From assembly GCF_021018805.1 (NCBI RefSeq), contig NC_086253.1, positions 14,324,735 through 14,388,734 of the forward strand: 64,000 bases of DNA. The letters run 5' to 3'. Shown here piece after piece: positions 1-13,800 of this stretch; the first letter of the stretch is position 1; every line of letters starts with the position of its first letter. This DNA comes from Prinia subflava (lineage: Eukaryota > Chordata > Aves > Passeriformes > Cisticolidae). The notes below the pieces were generated by a model. That model was not told the origin of the DNA and did not search any database. It saw only the letters and a program-made list of their open reading frames with translations. The translations under genes were made by a program, and so were the position numbers.

Positions 1-3000
1 CAAAGTATTAAAAAATATTTTTCAAAAAGATAGCTTCAAAGGAAAAAAATTAAAAATCCAGGTATACCCCGTCCTCCTCAAGGCAGTTTTTGCCCTTTGC
101 TCACTCTCATCTTTTATCAGTCTGTGTCTACCTTAAATTGCAACATGCCAAGAGTGGAGATTTGCTTTGGCCTGATTGTTCTACAGACACAATGCTGAAT
201 ATAAAAATACACAGCAATAGCAACTTGCTGGTCACATGGGTTCTGAAATGTCATCTCTTTGACTGAGACCAGGGGACCAGAACTGTAAGATTCTCATGGA
301 AAGCAAAGCCCTGACTAGGAAAACAGAAGGGCCAGTGTAGCTTAAAGTTACCAAACAATATGTGATGGGTTGGGTTTGAGCTTTTCAGACTTGTTTGTGA
401 GCCAGAGATAACCACATAATTTTGCATCACTAAATCAGACCTTTCAAAGCCAAAATAACTCGTAAAGTATTTAAAGGCCACACATTTGTTTGATGAATTC
501 TCATGAAGGAGAACAAAGGTTAAATCCATACAGTTTGCTTTGCTGGTTTTTTTTTTCTTTGATGACAGAACTGAAGAGTCCTGTTGAATTTAAGGATTGA
601 CTAATGAATACATAAGTCAATGTACTATTTTATTCCAATGAAATACTATATGCAGATGAAAACAAAGTAAGTGCCAATGTCAAGTTCATCTCTGGCCTGC
701 CTCCCCTCTGCTTCCTAAGTCATTACCTAGTATTTATTTCCAAGAATGGAGAAAAGGCAATATCTTGGAAAAATAAAGGCTTTGTGCTCAGATCTCAGGC
801 ATGAAATGGTGTCCCACTGTGTCACTTTGGATTTGCCATTTAAAAGCTTACAGCGTGTTTGCTTGAACAGTCCTGTTTTTCAAGAAGAGGAATTTACTTC
901 TTTGGAATCTGACAGTCTCAGAAGAGCTGCTCAGATGTTTTTATTAATTAGTTAATATTTGTACAATGCTTAAAGTATCAGGCATTGTATAAATGTTAAG
1001 CTATGGAATATGGTCCTACAATTAAATGGCAATTATAAACAATGAAAAATACATATTTATGTATTTGCTAGCAATTTACATGAGTATGATATATTTGATA
1101 GCTTAGCAGAGACCTCCTAATCTATCCAAAGCCACATAAAGTTTAGGGATGTGGCTAACAGCCTATTTAAATAACATAGCAAAAGTCATATTTTCCCCAG
1201 TGTTTCCATGTTAGCCTTTAAGGCTCCAATTAAAAACAATTTAAGAACAGAACTTTCACATCTGATTTTCACACGCAGTTGCCATCTACCTCTTACACAA
1301 GAAAAATAAAGATTTGCTCCTGAAATCACATTAATTGTGCAAATTAAGAAAAAATAGACTGCACACACTCAAGTTTGGCTTAAAACCTACAGTCTTGAAA
1401 GCTTCCAGCTCATCTGTTGACATTACAAAAGACACAAGTACCAAAGAAGCAGAAGAAAATGCTGAGTGCCTCGTTACTTTTCCTGGCTTTTTCTTCTACA
1501 TATGAATGTCAGACTGTTAATGAAAAGACTCTTAATGAATCAACACTCTCACAACAGTGTCACTAATGAACTACTGGTAACTGGAAAAGGAGACTAAAAA
1601 TACTCTGTCTCCCTTTTAGTGCAGTTATCTTATCAATATGCTGTAGCCAGAACTGTGAGGCTGAAAAATGCATTTACTTAAGAAAATAACATCATGAAGC
1701 AGAACCAGGGTAACAACAACACTTCTGTTGCCAGAACACACTTGTAGTTGGTGGGTGGCTTGTATAACTTGAGCACTTAATTAAGTGTTTTTTTTCCAAT
1801 AAATACATTGGACATTAATTTTTACTGATGACTAAATATCTTCTAAGTAGCTAGCCTGTCTCTTAGGCAACCAGGCTAGATTTTAATAACTTGCAGGACA
1901 AAAGAGCAACAGGCCAGTAGGGTCTGGTAAGGATGTCAGCATTTCCATTATAAACCCCATTTTAGCACTAGGAAGGGTACACTAATTTGAACATTAAAAC
2001 ATGCTGGGGATGGCTTTTGTTCTGGAGTGATTTTTCTGGTTTCTGTTTTTCTAATAAGAGCCATTTACATCCATTCGGAAGAATCTTAAATGTATGGAGC
2101 TTGCAGGGGGGAGGAGAAAAGCTTAAACAGAGAATAATAATTAACAAAAAAAAGAAGAAAGACCTAAAACAGAATGGACTTCAGGGTTTATTTATTCAGT
2201 AGTATTGAGCCCCCATGTTTGACCCAGAGAGGCTGATGCCAGCAGCAGTGAAGCTGAACAAGGATGGGCCCAGGGCCACGTGGGAGCTGCAGGACACAGG
2301 TCTGTGCTGTAAAACCCAGAGGTGCTGGTTTACAGTGATGCCACTGTTGGGCTGGAAAACCAGAGGCACAACATGCTGCTTGTGATGGTGGGCTAAGGTG
2401 GCCCTTTGGAGGCAGAGAATTAAACCAAATCCCTGGTCAGTCTGTAAATTCTAAGGATACAGTACTCTCTTCAGTGGAGTTCATCTGTTAACGCACTGTT
2501 GCAGGCACTTTCTAATTCCAGCTCAACATAAATTTAAAATAGCTTTCACTTCCTTTGCTAAATATATTTTCAAAAGTTTTATATGTGTTCAGGATCTGCT
2601 ATGAATCACCCATGCCATATAAGAGCATTTCAGGTATAGATGAAAATGGTTCTCATATATTCAGTAGTTTGATATATATTTAAAGCTTGTAAAGTTGTTT
2701 GTAACAAAAGCTGTTTTATAACTAAACTACATTATTACTGTGAACTCAGCCAATAATATGTGTTTTAAAGCTACCTGGGTACAAGTTTACAGCAGCAGTT
2801 CAGTCACCATCCACATCTGTAAAAAATAAAACAATAAAAAATAAATAATGCATGTAGGAGATGCTGTCAAAATTCATTCGGGTAGTTCCATTTTATACAC
2901 ATTTCATTTCCTTGATTTTAAATATTGAAATATTGATTTATATTGTCAAGGCATCCTAAATGTACATAGAAAATAGGCTTCAGAGACCTTACAGACTTTC

Positions 3001-3066
3001 AAATACCCTCAAACAGCACAGATAATGTGGTTTCTGTATAGACATTCTTATTTTCAGGTTTTTTCC
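1..3066. other. Intergenic or intronic AT-rich DNA, no gene seen
   Basis: I see no gene here. Open frames are under 100 codons, lie on both strands, and show no domain or codon pattern I recognise. There is a short A-rich tract with TAAA/TAAAA units near 2820-2850. Nothing else repetitive was recognised. Confidence 0.6.
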
Positions 3067-3090
3067 TTTTTTTTTTTTTTTTTTTTTTTT
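3067..3090. repeat. Poly-T tract (T24)
   Basis: An uninterrupted run of 24 T. It could be the reversed poly(A) tail of an old retrocopy lying to its right. However, no TTTATT or TTTAAT (reverse of a poly(A) signal) lies within about 30 bp of it, so a simple homopolymer is the safer call. Confidence 0.9.
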
Positions 3091-6000
3091 AACCTGGACT
3101 TCTAAGATTTTCTACATAGCCTTTTTCATGCGGTCTCAGGCACCCTTGTAGTCCTTCAGGGTCACATCCAAAATTAGAAGGCCAGGCTGTTACTTGTCAC
3201 CCAATATCCCAACAGGGCATGGAAAAGAACTATCCACAAAAAAAACCACAGAAGTGTTCCCCTGCCAGAGACTGTGCTTACAGACCTTGTGGTGAAAAAT
3301 AAGTCCACTGACACATACAGAAATCTCAGTTCCTTGTCCATGGCTAGAAGAAGCCAGCCACAACATAAGAGGAACTGAACACCAGAATTTTCTAAGTTAT
3401 TCACATTTTCCTACTGTTTCTCAAAAAAGGCAGGAAAATGATTGGAAACATAGTGAGCTCATGCAGGCCCCAGCAAGCCCATCCATGTTGCCTTCTCTAC
3501 AAGTTTGCTGCTTCCCAAGGGCACTGGCTGCCTTCAGACACACGGTGGGCCTCAGCTGCAGAGTGCCTGCGGTGCTTCAGGAGGCATTGTGTCTTTATTT
3601 TCACGTGTTGCTGGAAAACAGCCTCATGTTATTCTCATTCCGGAGGAGAGGAGTGGAAGCACTGGGGCTGAGGGCTTGAATCAGACCTGGTGACAGCAGC
3701 CAGCAGAGTGGCACGGGTGCAGCAGGACTGCGCCTCGGGAGGGCCCTCCTGTGCCCTCAGCCAAACCTGCCCCGCAGACTGAAAAGCAGAGAGAGCCTCT
3801 GGGGAGTAACATTCACCTGCTTACAGCTTTGATTTTGCCAGCTCCATCTAGAGTCACAGTGAGCACAGCTCCCTGAAGCCCTGGTGCCAAGCAGAGATTG
3901 TGGTGAAGCCTTTACAGCCATCCAAAACTTGCCACACAGCTACAAATCACACTGCTTTTCCCCAAAGCAGGCCTTGGTACCTGCGTATGCCAGCTGGAGG
4001 CACGGCCAGACACTTCCCTGGCTATTTGCTTACTAATGAGAGCTCTCATATTGTTTGGCCACATTTTTTGTAGAGTTTCTGCCTCTTCTATTTTACTGTC
4101 AGAGACTTGATGACCAATTATATCCTTCCACAGTGAATGGGAACACTGTTCCCTGTGTCTACATTCCCTATCAGCACTTAGATATAAAATCTTATATAAT
4201 GTATAAAGGAGAAGAGAGTAAGTCCCATCAAAAATGACACGCTGGGATTTCAGGAGGATCCAACATCTCAAAATGAAACTTGAACAGCTGCTGGATGATA
4301 TAACCTGAATAAAAGTAATTAAAAGAAAATGAGTTCTGCCCTCTTGTATCCTCCTGACTCATGCCTCATTTTCTACTTCAGGATTTAGGAAAGCAAATGT
4401 CTATTTCTGTGTCCATCACCAGAGCGACATCACAGCAAGTTAATTAGAGCACATGACAGAGAGGTGCTATTTTTGCCTTCAAATAAAGATCTTTCTGTTG
4501 CATATGAACATTTTTTCTTTCTGAAATAGGGAGAGAAACTTCTAAGCTACCAGTTCTCTCCCAAAGGTGTATAAAAATTATGCTTTTTCTACAGCTTGCA
4601 AGCTTCACGATTAGAATTGTCAGCCATGGTATATTAAAGAGGATACAGTCAGACTTGACTGATCAAGCTTAATTTAGCCTTATGTTCGTGTTTCTGAAAC
4701 ATGGTAAACAATTTTTTAGCATGTGCACGCTTACATAAAAAACATTTTTCCTTATTTGAATAAAAGTGAAATCTACAAACTCATGACCTGTGTATTAATT
4801 ATGATTTTTATATTCCCTACTGCATTGTTTCAAGGACAGGCCTAAACACAAACATTTATTTATATGTCTTGATAAAGAATATCCCAGGCATTTACCACAG
4901 ATAAACACTGTTGAAGCTAAAGCCGTATTTCCCCCTGAGTTTGGAGTCTGTGTTGTCATGTGGAAACAGCAATCTGTATTACTTGGGGACTTCTCTTGTC
5001 TGCAGGATCCAGAGTGCCCCTCTGAAATAAATGTTAATTTCCCAGACTGTGTGTCTAAAGCTGGATGCTCAAATTTGTATTTAACAGTCTGAAACCTGTG
5101 AATGAAAACATTATTCAAAAGCAGACACCACTAATCATCATTCTTCATATCCTAGCTCTTTTTCCCTTGGCCTTTCCTTACCTTCCACACCATCCCCAGA
5201 AAGGAGGGCCAGCTGCACCCAAGGAATCAGACCTTTCCCACAGCTTAATGAGATGTCTTGGTCCATTAGGGGATGCACGGCAAACAAATATCACCAGTAA
5301 TTTATAAAAGGAGCTGGGCATAAGCAGTCATGGGTCAGGGAGCTTGTCAATTTTTTTATGGAGATAATAGCCCATACTACTCCATCAGTTAGCATTCAGA
5401 AGGACTCAGCTCTAGTTTTGGCTTTGTCTGATGCTTTACCTACAGCCTACTCAAATGAGGCCTTGGGTCATGGCTTCTGTCTGTCTTGACACCTTATGAA
5501 CCCTAGACCTGGTGATGATTGCAAGCAAGCGCCCACATTTCTCTTGCCAGTGATCCAAAAACCTCCAAAAGGCCATTTCCAACTGGGAGACCACATTAAA
5601 AAACAATAGGTTGAGAGATACAGTGCATGGAGAAATGTTGTTTAAAGTACATGACCAGATGAGGAGAAAAACCAGAACCATTGTGATGGTTTTATGGACT
5701 TTCTGAATATATTCCTAAGTGTCATGCAATTTTAACATTTCTCTGACAGGTTAATATGTGCAACTTGTCCCCAGGGGCTATGATTAAATAGCAACAAAGC
5801 TGAAGGGAAAAGCATTGCCAATAAATGGTGAGAATTTTTTTATAAGCACTCTTTCTCTATGGGAATATTTTATTTAAGTAAAAGGAGAAAAAATTGCAAC
5901 ATGCACATGATTAAAATAAGACTCACAACAGGCAAACTTATAATTATTGTTTTAACAATGTGACATACATCCCCAGTAATTTTCTTTCCAAAAGTAACAT

Positions 6001-7554
6001 AGTTTAAAAAAAATTCCAGCAGTTGTGTGTTTGATCTCCCTGTGGCTACCACCCAGCCCATGGGACTTGTCCTACATCACATACAGGGATAGTCCAGACC
6101 AGCAAGGCATGGCCATGGTCAGGAGAAAAGGAATTCAGGGAGCAAGGGATGCAGGAAGGTGAAAAGCACAAGGCATAGGTGGTATCTGCGCTCTCCTAAT
6201 GGCAGCAGGACTATTTGCTCTACTACCCCCAAGATGGGCAGTGCCAGGGCTGTTCCTAAGGGAACTAAGCAATGGAAGGAGTGAGAGGCAGGAAATGAGC
6301 AATGCCAGGATTGCACAGATCGTAGTGATGGCAAGGATGCTGTGAGCAAGGACCAGGACAGAAAGACAGGAGTACCAATAGCCCACAATGCAGAGGGTGC
6401 AGGGCAGAATCGTGGCCACAACCACGCAGGGACCACTGGGTGTGGCAGCACAGGAGCCATCCAAGAAACCTGCTCCTTTAATAACCCATCATAATTGCTG
6501 TTGAATACGTCCAGCCATTCTGAAACATTAGTGTCCTGGACAAACTGCTTTCATCAGCTGAAGAGGCATATTTTCCAGGTTCTCCCAGTCAAACCAGCTC
6601 CTCTTTATTTCACTCTTTGATGTAAGGGCAATGTGTTTTTAAGAGATATTTCTCAAAGAGGGAAGAGCAGTCATTTGGCACATGAAAGAGAGCAATGCCG
6701 TGAGAACAAGGGACAGCAGAACACAACACGTAGCAAGAGCAGAAGGAACTCAAAGGAAGCAAAAATAGAAAGCACCTTGGAGTAGAGAAACAATAAACAG
6801 CAGAATCCATAGACAAGGACCCCAGTAGGGGTCCAAGAGACACACTCAGGGCAGTGGAGGAAGCAATAGAGAATGACAAGAGCATCAGCCATTGGTGGTT
6901 ACACTGGCCGGCAAAAAAGCACAGCACTGCCAAAACAAAGCTGCTGTGTGGCCATTGGGCTGGGGAGGGAAAGGTGGGCTCACAGGAGAGGGCATTTCCC
7001 CCTGCAAAGCACAGGGCAGCCCTTGTCCTTCATGGGATTCGGGTGGTGAGTGACAAGTCTGAGCTGAACTGCAGCCAGGAGTGTATTTTTAATGTTGAAT
7101 TTAGATGTGAAAGTAACAAAAAGCAGGAGGAAAACATTTTAGTACAATTAATTAATTGGTTTCTATATAATTTTTAAAGTTCTTGGATTTTTTTTAAACT
7201 CAGCTTTATGTTTCTAGTAAATAAAACTCCATTTTGAAGCAGTCCCTTTTAAGCTGAGTGGAAGAGGAAATCAGACCCCTAATTCTGACCCCTACTCTGC
7301 GAATCACCAATTTTTTCCACAGCAAGATTAAATGCGCCGTTGTTGTTCTGCCAGCCCTTAACGCAAATTAATGACTTAAATTACCTTTCATCTCACCTTA
7401 TAAATTCTACCTTGAAGCAGCAGAAAGCCCAAGGGCTCTTGCATAACCAGATGAAGACAAGTTCACTGCCTCAAATCCTTCCCTTCTTGCTCTACTTTAC
7501 ATCAATTCTTTATAAGAAGAGGTCTCCAGGGCTAACAAAGGAGCTGGCCGTGTA
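3091..7554. other. No gene seen; mixed-composition non-coding DNA
   Basis: No supported gene. The 3440-3780 and 6100-7060 stretches are somewhat richer in G and C and carry overlapping frames of about 110 codons (for example minus-strand 6119-6464 and 6610-6933). Two alternative frames are open over the same bases and neither gives a recognisable protein, so they look like chance frames in low-stop sequence. They could belong to an unrecognised old repeat. Confidence 0.55.
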
Positions 7555-7945
7555 GCAGAAGGTGCTGTGGGACTTTCCGAGGTAAAAGCCCATCTTGCGG
7601 TGACTCAGTGCACTCCATTAGTCCTAGGAAACGCAGGGCACATCGAATGCAGCAGATGTGCCCTCGCTTGCCAGGCTTCAGACAAATGCAATCAAATCTA
7701 TTTTAATCATCTATGAAATGCAAATGCGTTCCACTTGCGCACCCGCAAGATCCATTGTCTTCCTCACTGAAGCATGCGATAATGCCAATTAAACGCTGTT
7801 GCTAACTTAATAGGTGTTCTGATTGCCTATGGGAAATTATCTTTACTTTTTTATTAGCAGTATTAGTAGTAGTATTATTTCACATTGCAAAGGTTTTGAA
7901 ATGTTTTAATAATTGTGTTGGGGTTTGTTTGTGTTCTCCCTTCCA
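7555..7945. promoter_or_regulatory. Candidate conserved non-coding regulatory element
   Basis: About ten CpG dinucleotides lie between 7570 and 7800, although the surrounding DNA is CpG-poor. Recognisable binding-site matches are an NF-kappaB-type GGGACTTTCC (7569-7578), an AP-1 TGACTCA (7601-7607) and a POU octamer ATGCAAAT (7718-7725). AT-rich homeodomain-type cores and a short AGT-repeat stretch (about 7857-7880) follow. Retained CpGs and dense motifs with no open frame are typical of developmental enhancers. Conservation itself cannot be seen from one sequence, so function is inferred. Confidence 0.4.
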
Positions 7946-9625
7946 TCGGCTCAGTGGCCAGCACCTATCCAGACTGAGCAGTGAAACCTGTGTTTGCACT
8001 CAGAGAAACAATGCTCTGTAATTCCAAGTATTAAAAATACCCTTCTCAACTTCTTCTAAATGGCCCTACACAGAAGTGACAGTTGCATTAATCTGCTGGC
8101 AATTTCGTTCACACACACAGGCTCCCATACATGCACACAGCCCCTTTGTTATTCTGCTAGAAATGGCCAGGCAGCTGTAAAGATGTTTATTCTCAGACCC
8201 ACAATGAAAAATGTTTGCAGTATGCATGTAGCCTACAAAGTCAGGAATGATAAGCATTTAAATCAGACTGGCCATGCCAAGTCAATATTTCGATATCAGA
8301 GGAATTGATTCTTGATCTAGTGCCAGCACTGTGTACTCAATGTACTGCAGAAAAATCCTCGCCCAGTCTTCCTGCCAGCACACTGTTAGGGATGACAAGC
8401 ATGCAGTTATCTGATAGAGCAGATATTTGTTCCAAAAGACGATTTTCATTTCAAAGACAAAACATGAAAAGAGCTTACTTGTGGGGAAACCAAATACTGT
8501 ATTCTCCTCTTGATAAATCAAGCTTTAGAGAAATAATGCCAAAGAGAGCAGGATTCTGAAAAGAACTTCTGTAGCTCTTTTCATGCTTTTTCAGCTACTC
8601 AGCTGGCTTAACTCTGCCAACTAATAATCTTGTGTTTTCCTAAGATATGTTGAAAAAGAGTTTATTTGCAAATAATTATTTAGTGATAAGGATGCATGTA
8701 TGCTTGTTTTTAGACAGTTCCTACAAAGCTAATTAGGGGGTTTATCATAGAACACAGGGTTCTATATGGTTTATACCTTAAGCTGCTAATTATGGGATTT
8801 TCAATAACATCTCTTTCTTTCCTTTGCAGAGAACTAAGACAGTATTACTAGACAATAAAAGCCCTCTTTCAGTGAAAAAGGTGAAATCTCTTCATGTCAC
8901 AGTCTTGTCAACTCTCCTTATGGCTGAATTTACATAAAAGTAACCAAGTATGAGTAATAACAGACAGGAGAGGGAAACATCTTCATACCCTCTGAGACCA
9001 GGGACTAACACAATAGTCCTTTTATACTCTGCAAAGACATCTTTGCTATTTGGCCACAGACCTCCAGATACACTGTCTAATTACAGTTAGCAAGCAGCAT
9101 GCCCTTGACACAACACAGAATAAATATAACCTGCCCTTTCAAGTGTGTCACTGTGCCCAGCACTTATTTTATGTCTTCACACTACTAAGCAGACCTTATA
9201 CAAAGAAACTTAACCATGCCTGTACCCACAAAAATTAAATAGTATCACATTGAATGCTGCTTTATTTTAGCAGGACATCAAGAGGGATTGAAGCCAAATT
9301 GCTACCATCCAGCTACATTAACTGAGGGTCTACCTCCCTCACAGCACTTCCTTGGGGCATAATTACCTGCATGCTTTATTTCACTGCCAGTCTTTTATAA
9401 AAGTGCAAATATGGAGTATCCATCCAGTTTCAAAGAAAAGTTAAAGGTAGACTGTAGAGAAAATTAATCATAAGCATATCAGGACCTTACTGGGATGCAG
9501 CCCAATTAAATTCAATACACACATCCACTGTGGAGGCCATTAGTAAGCTGCTAACAATTTCTGTATGTCCCTGCTGGGCTTTATACAAAATTTTGCCCCT
9601 ATAATGAACTCTGCAGGCTTTACAG
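7946..9625. other. No gene seen
   Basis: Non-coding DNA of average composition. Open frames up to 84 codons at 8060-8560 overlap on opposite strands and look like chance. No repeat family recognised. Confidence 0.55.
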
Positions 9626-9752
9626 GTGGGATTTTCAGAAGTGTTCTACACTGATCCAGATCCGCTCTCCTTGAAGTCAGCAGGAATTTTAACCATCGGC
9701 GTTAGGGGGGAGGTAGGAAAAGGTCAGCCTTGACTGCTTTTCAAAATCCCAC
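9626..9752. repeat. Ancient imperfect palindromic repeat
   Basis: The ends are inverted copies of one another. GTGGGATTTTCAGAAG (9626-9641) pairs with CTTTTCAAAATCCCAC (9737-9752), with two mismatches in 16. The interior carries a 'TTGAAGTCAGCAGGAATTTTA'-like segment of the kind found in old palindromic elements scattered through reptile and bird genomes. The family resemblance is from memory. The inverted ends are visible directly. Confidence 0.55.
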
Positions 9753-10774
9753 CCCACCAGTCTGCTTAAGCTACACACAACTCTGAGGGGAGAGAAGTTC
9801 AGGTGTATTTATAGCTCAGAGTAAGGAGTCTTTGTATACAATGAACATCAGATTATGTGCTGCAGAAGAACAGAATATTTTTGCATTGTTTATCTGTCAA
9901 AAGCATCAACCTTCAAAACAATACATAAACCTACCTGACTAAACCAATCATTCCTACCCAGGAAGGGTAACTGTTTGCACTCACTTGTATAGTCTTGAGA
10001 CCCAGTGCAGCTATTGATCTGGCCCCTTAAACAGAAAAAAATATCAAAAAACAGAGCTGTACAAAAGACTAAGATGCTGGGGGGGAAAAAAAAAATCAAA
10101 CTTAATAGAAAAAGGCCCTGAAATTTTGAAAACTGCTTGTGAGAATCAAACTCTCTGATAGACTCTGGGAATCCAAAGGAAGTAATAGCAGCTTCTCTAG
10201 TAGGTTGTTGATTCAGGCTTGAAATTAATTATAAATTCATAATTAATTATGAAGTGCTACCCCTTGCTCTTTTTTCCTGTGGCCTGAGGAAGAGACAGAT
10301 TCTCAAAAGCTCAGAGCCAATTTCCATCTTATTTTTAGCCAGTCAATCTCACAAAAGGTCTTACCTACAACTTGGGGACTTGCTTTTTTATATTCTGTTC
10401 ATGTATAGGCTAATCAGCTGGTGCAGTGATCTGTGACACTTAAATAGGAAAGATGCATATAAAAAGCAAAGGCAGAGCAGAAGAGACCCAAATACTCTTC
10501 CAGGGCCATGGCAAGGGCAAAGCAAGAGGGGTGTCCACATGCAGCAGCCCCTACCCTTGTGCCCTAAGAAATGGGAGCACTCCGTGCCCATGGAGGAAGG
10601 AGGACATGGCAGGAGTTTATGGGGTGGAAAGCCCCAGATTGCCACGGTGTCCTGCAGAGATGGGTGCTCTTGATTTTGTTTCTCCCAGCAGCATCCACCT
10701 CCAGCTGGGAAGTGAAGGACTTTTGCTCCATGGTGCAAATCTGATGCAGTAAGAGTCAAATCTTTGGAGGATGC
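9753..10774. other. No gene seen
   Basis: Non-coding. Minus-strand frame 10388-10759 (123 codons) overlaps plus-strand frame 10453-10752; neither yields a known domain. Contains the AT-rich palindrome listed separately. Confidence 0.5.
10223..10248. repeat. AT-rich perfect inverted repeat with TAATTA cores
   Basis: AATTAATTAT (10223-10232) and ATAATTAATT (10239-10248) are perfect inverted copies separated by six bases. Each arm contains a TAATTA-type homeodomain core. It may be a chance AT-rich palindrome or a paired homeodomain site. Confidence 0.6.
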
Positions 10775-10885
10775 TCATAGAATCATAGGACAGTTTTGGG
10801 TTGGAAGGGACCTTAAAAATCATAGGCAGAGACACCTAACACTAGACCACACTGTTCAGAGCCTCATCCAGCCTGGTCTTGATGG
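10775..10885 (-). mobile_element. CR1 LINE 3'-end fragment, minus orientation
   Basis: The segment opens with 'tcatagaatcatagga' followed by a 'gggttggaagggacctt' block, the reverse complement of the avian CR1 3' terminus, whose sense strand ends in short ATTCTRTG repeats. It continues with 'gacacctaacactagacca' and 'cctcatccagcctgg', in the expected order. Part of the usual sequence between the 'gggacct' block and 'gacacct' is missing, so it is internally deleted as well as 5' truncated. It has no coding capacity. Confidence 0.88.
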
Positions 10886-13800
10886 GTCTTTTGTCCTTGC
10901 ACCTAAGCCACCACACTAGGAATGGCAAAACTTTTGTTTCTCTCTGCTGAGTTTCCAGCTCTCTAAGCATAAGAGCACTCCATATTATTGTTAGTTTTTT
11001 ATGTTTATTTATTTTCTAGCTTTTCCACTAGCATACATCTCACTGAGAAGCAGTACCTGTGAGGAAAGGGGTGGTATATGCAGCTCAGCAGATTAAAACT
11101 GTCTTTTGTTTCAGACATTATTGAAAGATGGGTGGTTATAGCACTGTTTTTGCTTACAATTACAAAATCAACATACAGTGTCTAAATAACCTTAAAAACT
11201 TTCAGTGTCCAGTAAACATTGATCCCTCATCCATTAATTTTATTCACTTCAGGACTGAGCAGCTTGAAATAAAATACTGTCCTATGAATCAGTAGCCTTT
11301 TCATAGATGACAGGAACAAAAATTATCCATCTATGTGGTATTTCCAACTCACCTGGCATAAATTAATAGCAATTCTGAAGGATAAAGGGGTTTGGATAAG
11401 TAACACCCTGGATGGGTGCTGAGAATGAAGAAATGGGCATTATTTGCTAGGTCTTCCTCCTTTTTCCTGTGTAATCTCAAGCAAAGCACTTCTCTTGTTT
11501 CATTTTCAAGTTTAAAAGGAATATATGGAGCTTCTCACGCTTGCCTGGTCTTCAGAGCAGAAATTGCCTTTAAACCTATGTATATACAGGGCTGAACATA
11601 ACACAGTCCTGGCCCTGATTGGAGCTGGTAGCTGTTACCATAAGAAAAATCAGTAAATAAATCATGATGTGTAAGAAACCCATGTGGTGTGAACCCAATG
11701 GCACGTGACCAGAAGATGGCAATATTCAAACCAGGGGACTGAGGCCGGCGTCCTCACGGGTCAAACACATCGCAGCTCCCCCAGGTTACCCCCACTCCTT
11801 CTGCCAGCGATATGAAACCTCCACCACAGGCTGAAATCACCTTCTGAGCCAGGAGTAGGAGTAGGTAATTTAGTTTCCATGGTAATGCAGTTCTGGACCA
11901 TTCTTAAACAGAAGCTGCCAAGTATGACAAATGGTAGGTGCTGATTTTTTTATGTGAACAGCTATTCACTATGAATTGAAATGAGATTGCCAAATTCACT
12001 TTCCTTGGGACTGAAGCTAGGGTCAAAAGCTATTGTTACATTCTAGCCATAGTCCAAAACTAGCACTTTAGCCACCCATCTCCAGCTGCAATATAGAAAT
12101 TTTTAAGTCATAGAATAAAAATGAATGACTCAATATCAGAGTTGTCAAATAGATGAGACAGATTTACATCAAGCAATTCTGAAATGCTCTGTAGCCATGA
12201 ATTAAAGGAAACATATGACAAATGACTTATTCATTCCCTCATGGGGAAGAAATTCTGTTTTAAGCATTGCTGAATGTTATGCAGTTGCTATTATATATAT
12301 GTATATATGGAATCTGCATTAGGATAAACACATGAAATTATAAGGGTTTTAATTCAACTACTTTTCTTCCATGAGCCACTGCTGTATAATACACCTCAGC
12401 AGGTTTTGCACTCTGCTAATCTCCCCAAACAGTAAGTAATTGGCCTTGGAAAATGCTGTAATATTGTAATTAGTAAAATGACAAATAAAAGAGGAAAAGG
12501 CCTTTTCATTTTAGTCTTGTTTTCCTTCCAAATTAAGCAGCAGGAAGACAGGTTGCCAGATCAACTGTCATTTAACACCATCTCTGCCATGAAAGCAGCC
12601 CCAAAAGCACCTCAGTTTTGCCCAGGCTGGGGAAATGGGGAGAGCATGGTCCCACCAGTCACCACCCAACTGCAGGTGGATTGGTAGGGTGCTGCTGGAC
12701 TGCCTGCAGTGGCTGCATGGCTGGGGCTGGATGGGCTCCCCAAAACTGCCCCAGTAACCTCAACAGGCAGATGGCATTGAAGAGCCATGAGGATTTACAT
12801 ACCGGTCCATCAAGAGCTATCTGTGGCTTGTTTGTGAACCAGCAGGCTCTGCATGGCAAAGCTAGGGAAACCTAGAGACTCCTAGAAAGGTACTTCTTCA
12901 TATTAGTGATTCCTCCTGTTTCCAACATACCTTTGAAAAATATGAGTAAGGGAACAAAACACTGTAAGCATTGGGGGAAGAAAAAAATGACACATTCCCA
13001 GCTCATTCCGTGTTGAAATGAGAAGAAACACAGCTGAGAAGCATTGTGACAAAACAACATTTTCTGCCTTTATAGCACCCTTACAAACCCTGGTACTCCA
13101 AGCCTTTTGTAAACGTTCATTAAGTTGTGCATTAAAAAAGTAGTTCTACCTGACATAACCTATCCTCTGTTTCTTCTCTGGGAAATGCCTGGAACAGGTG
13201 GTGCTCACCCACTGTTTGTATTTTAGGCATTTACACAGAGACAGTTGATAGCAGCTGCAACTGAGACATGGGCAGGTGAATGGGTTTGTGGGGTGACACT
13301 GGGAGTGGCCTTCAGAGGCAGGAAGAGGAGATCTGGGCCCAAAAGGGGCACAGTGGCTCTTCTGGCCCACCCCACAGCAGACATGGACTCAGCATGCCCC
13401 CGTGAGCCTGCCAGCTCACCCCAGCCATGCCTGACCCTGCACCATGACCCCCCAGCCTGCCAAGACTGGCAGCCTGCTGCCCATCCCTGCCAGCACCTGC
13501 CCCAAAGGTGCACTGGAGGCACTTCAGTGCTCATTTATGATTCCCAGAAAGCAATGGTGGGTCTCATGGGGGACCTGAATCCTACTGCAGTGGAGTGATG
13601 CACTTGTTATGAGCTGCAATGAATGGTGATTCCCCAAAACTGACTGTCATTCTCAGCCGAGCAGTCTAGCAGATAGCTACAGATGGAAGGAAAGTTGCTT
13701 CATCCTTGCAGTGCTAAGGAAATGAGTGGTGGCTTCAGCTCTCAACCCAACAACTTCGTTATGGGTTGCCTGACCAGGGGTTGCCAAAAATTTAAAGGTC

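Noticed and set aside
3067..3404. T24 tract followed by a 76-codon minus-strand frame, as in a processed pseudogene
   Set aside because: No reversed poly(A) signal beside the tract, no target duplication noticed and no recognisable parent protein.
6119..6933. Adjacent minus-strand frames rich in Leu, Ser and Cys that look membrane-like
   Set aside because: Two different frames are open over the same bases with equal plausibility and neither matches a receptor or transporter motif. Low-stop reverse-strand composition explains them.
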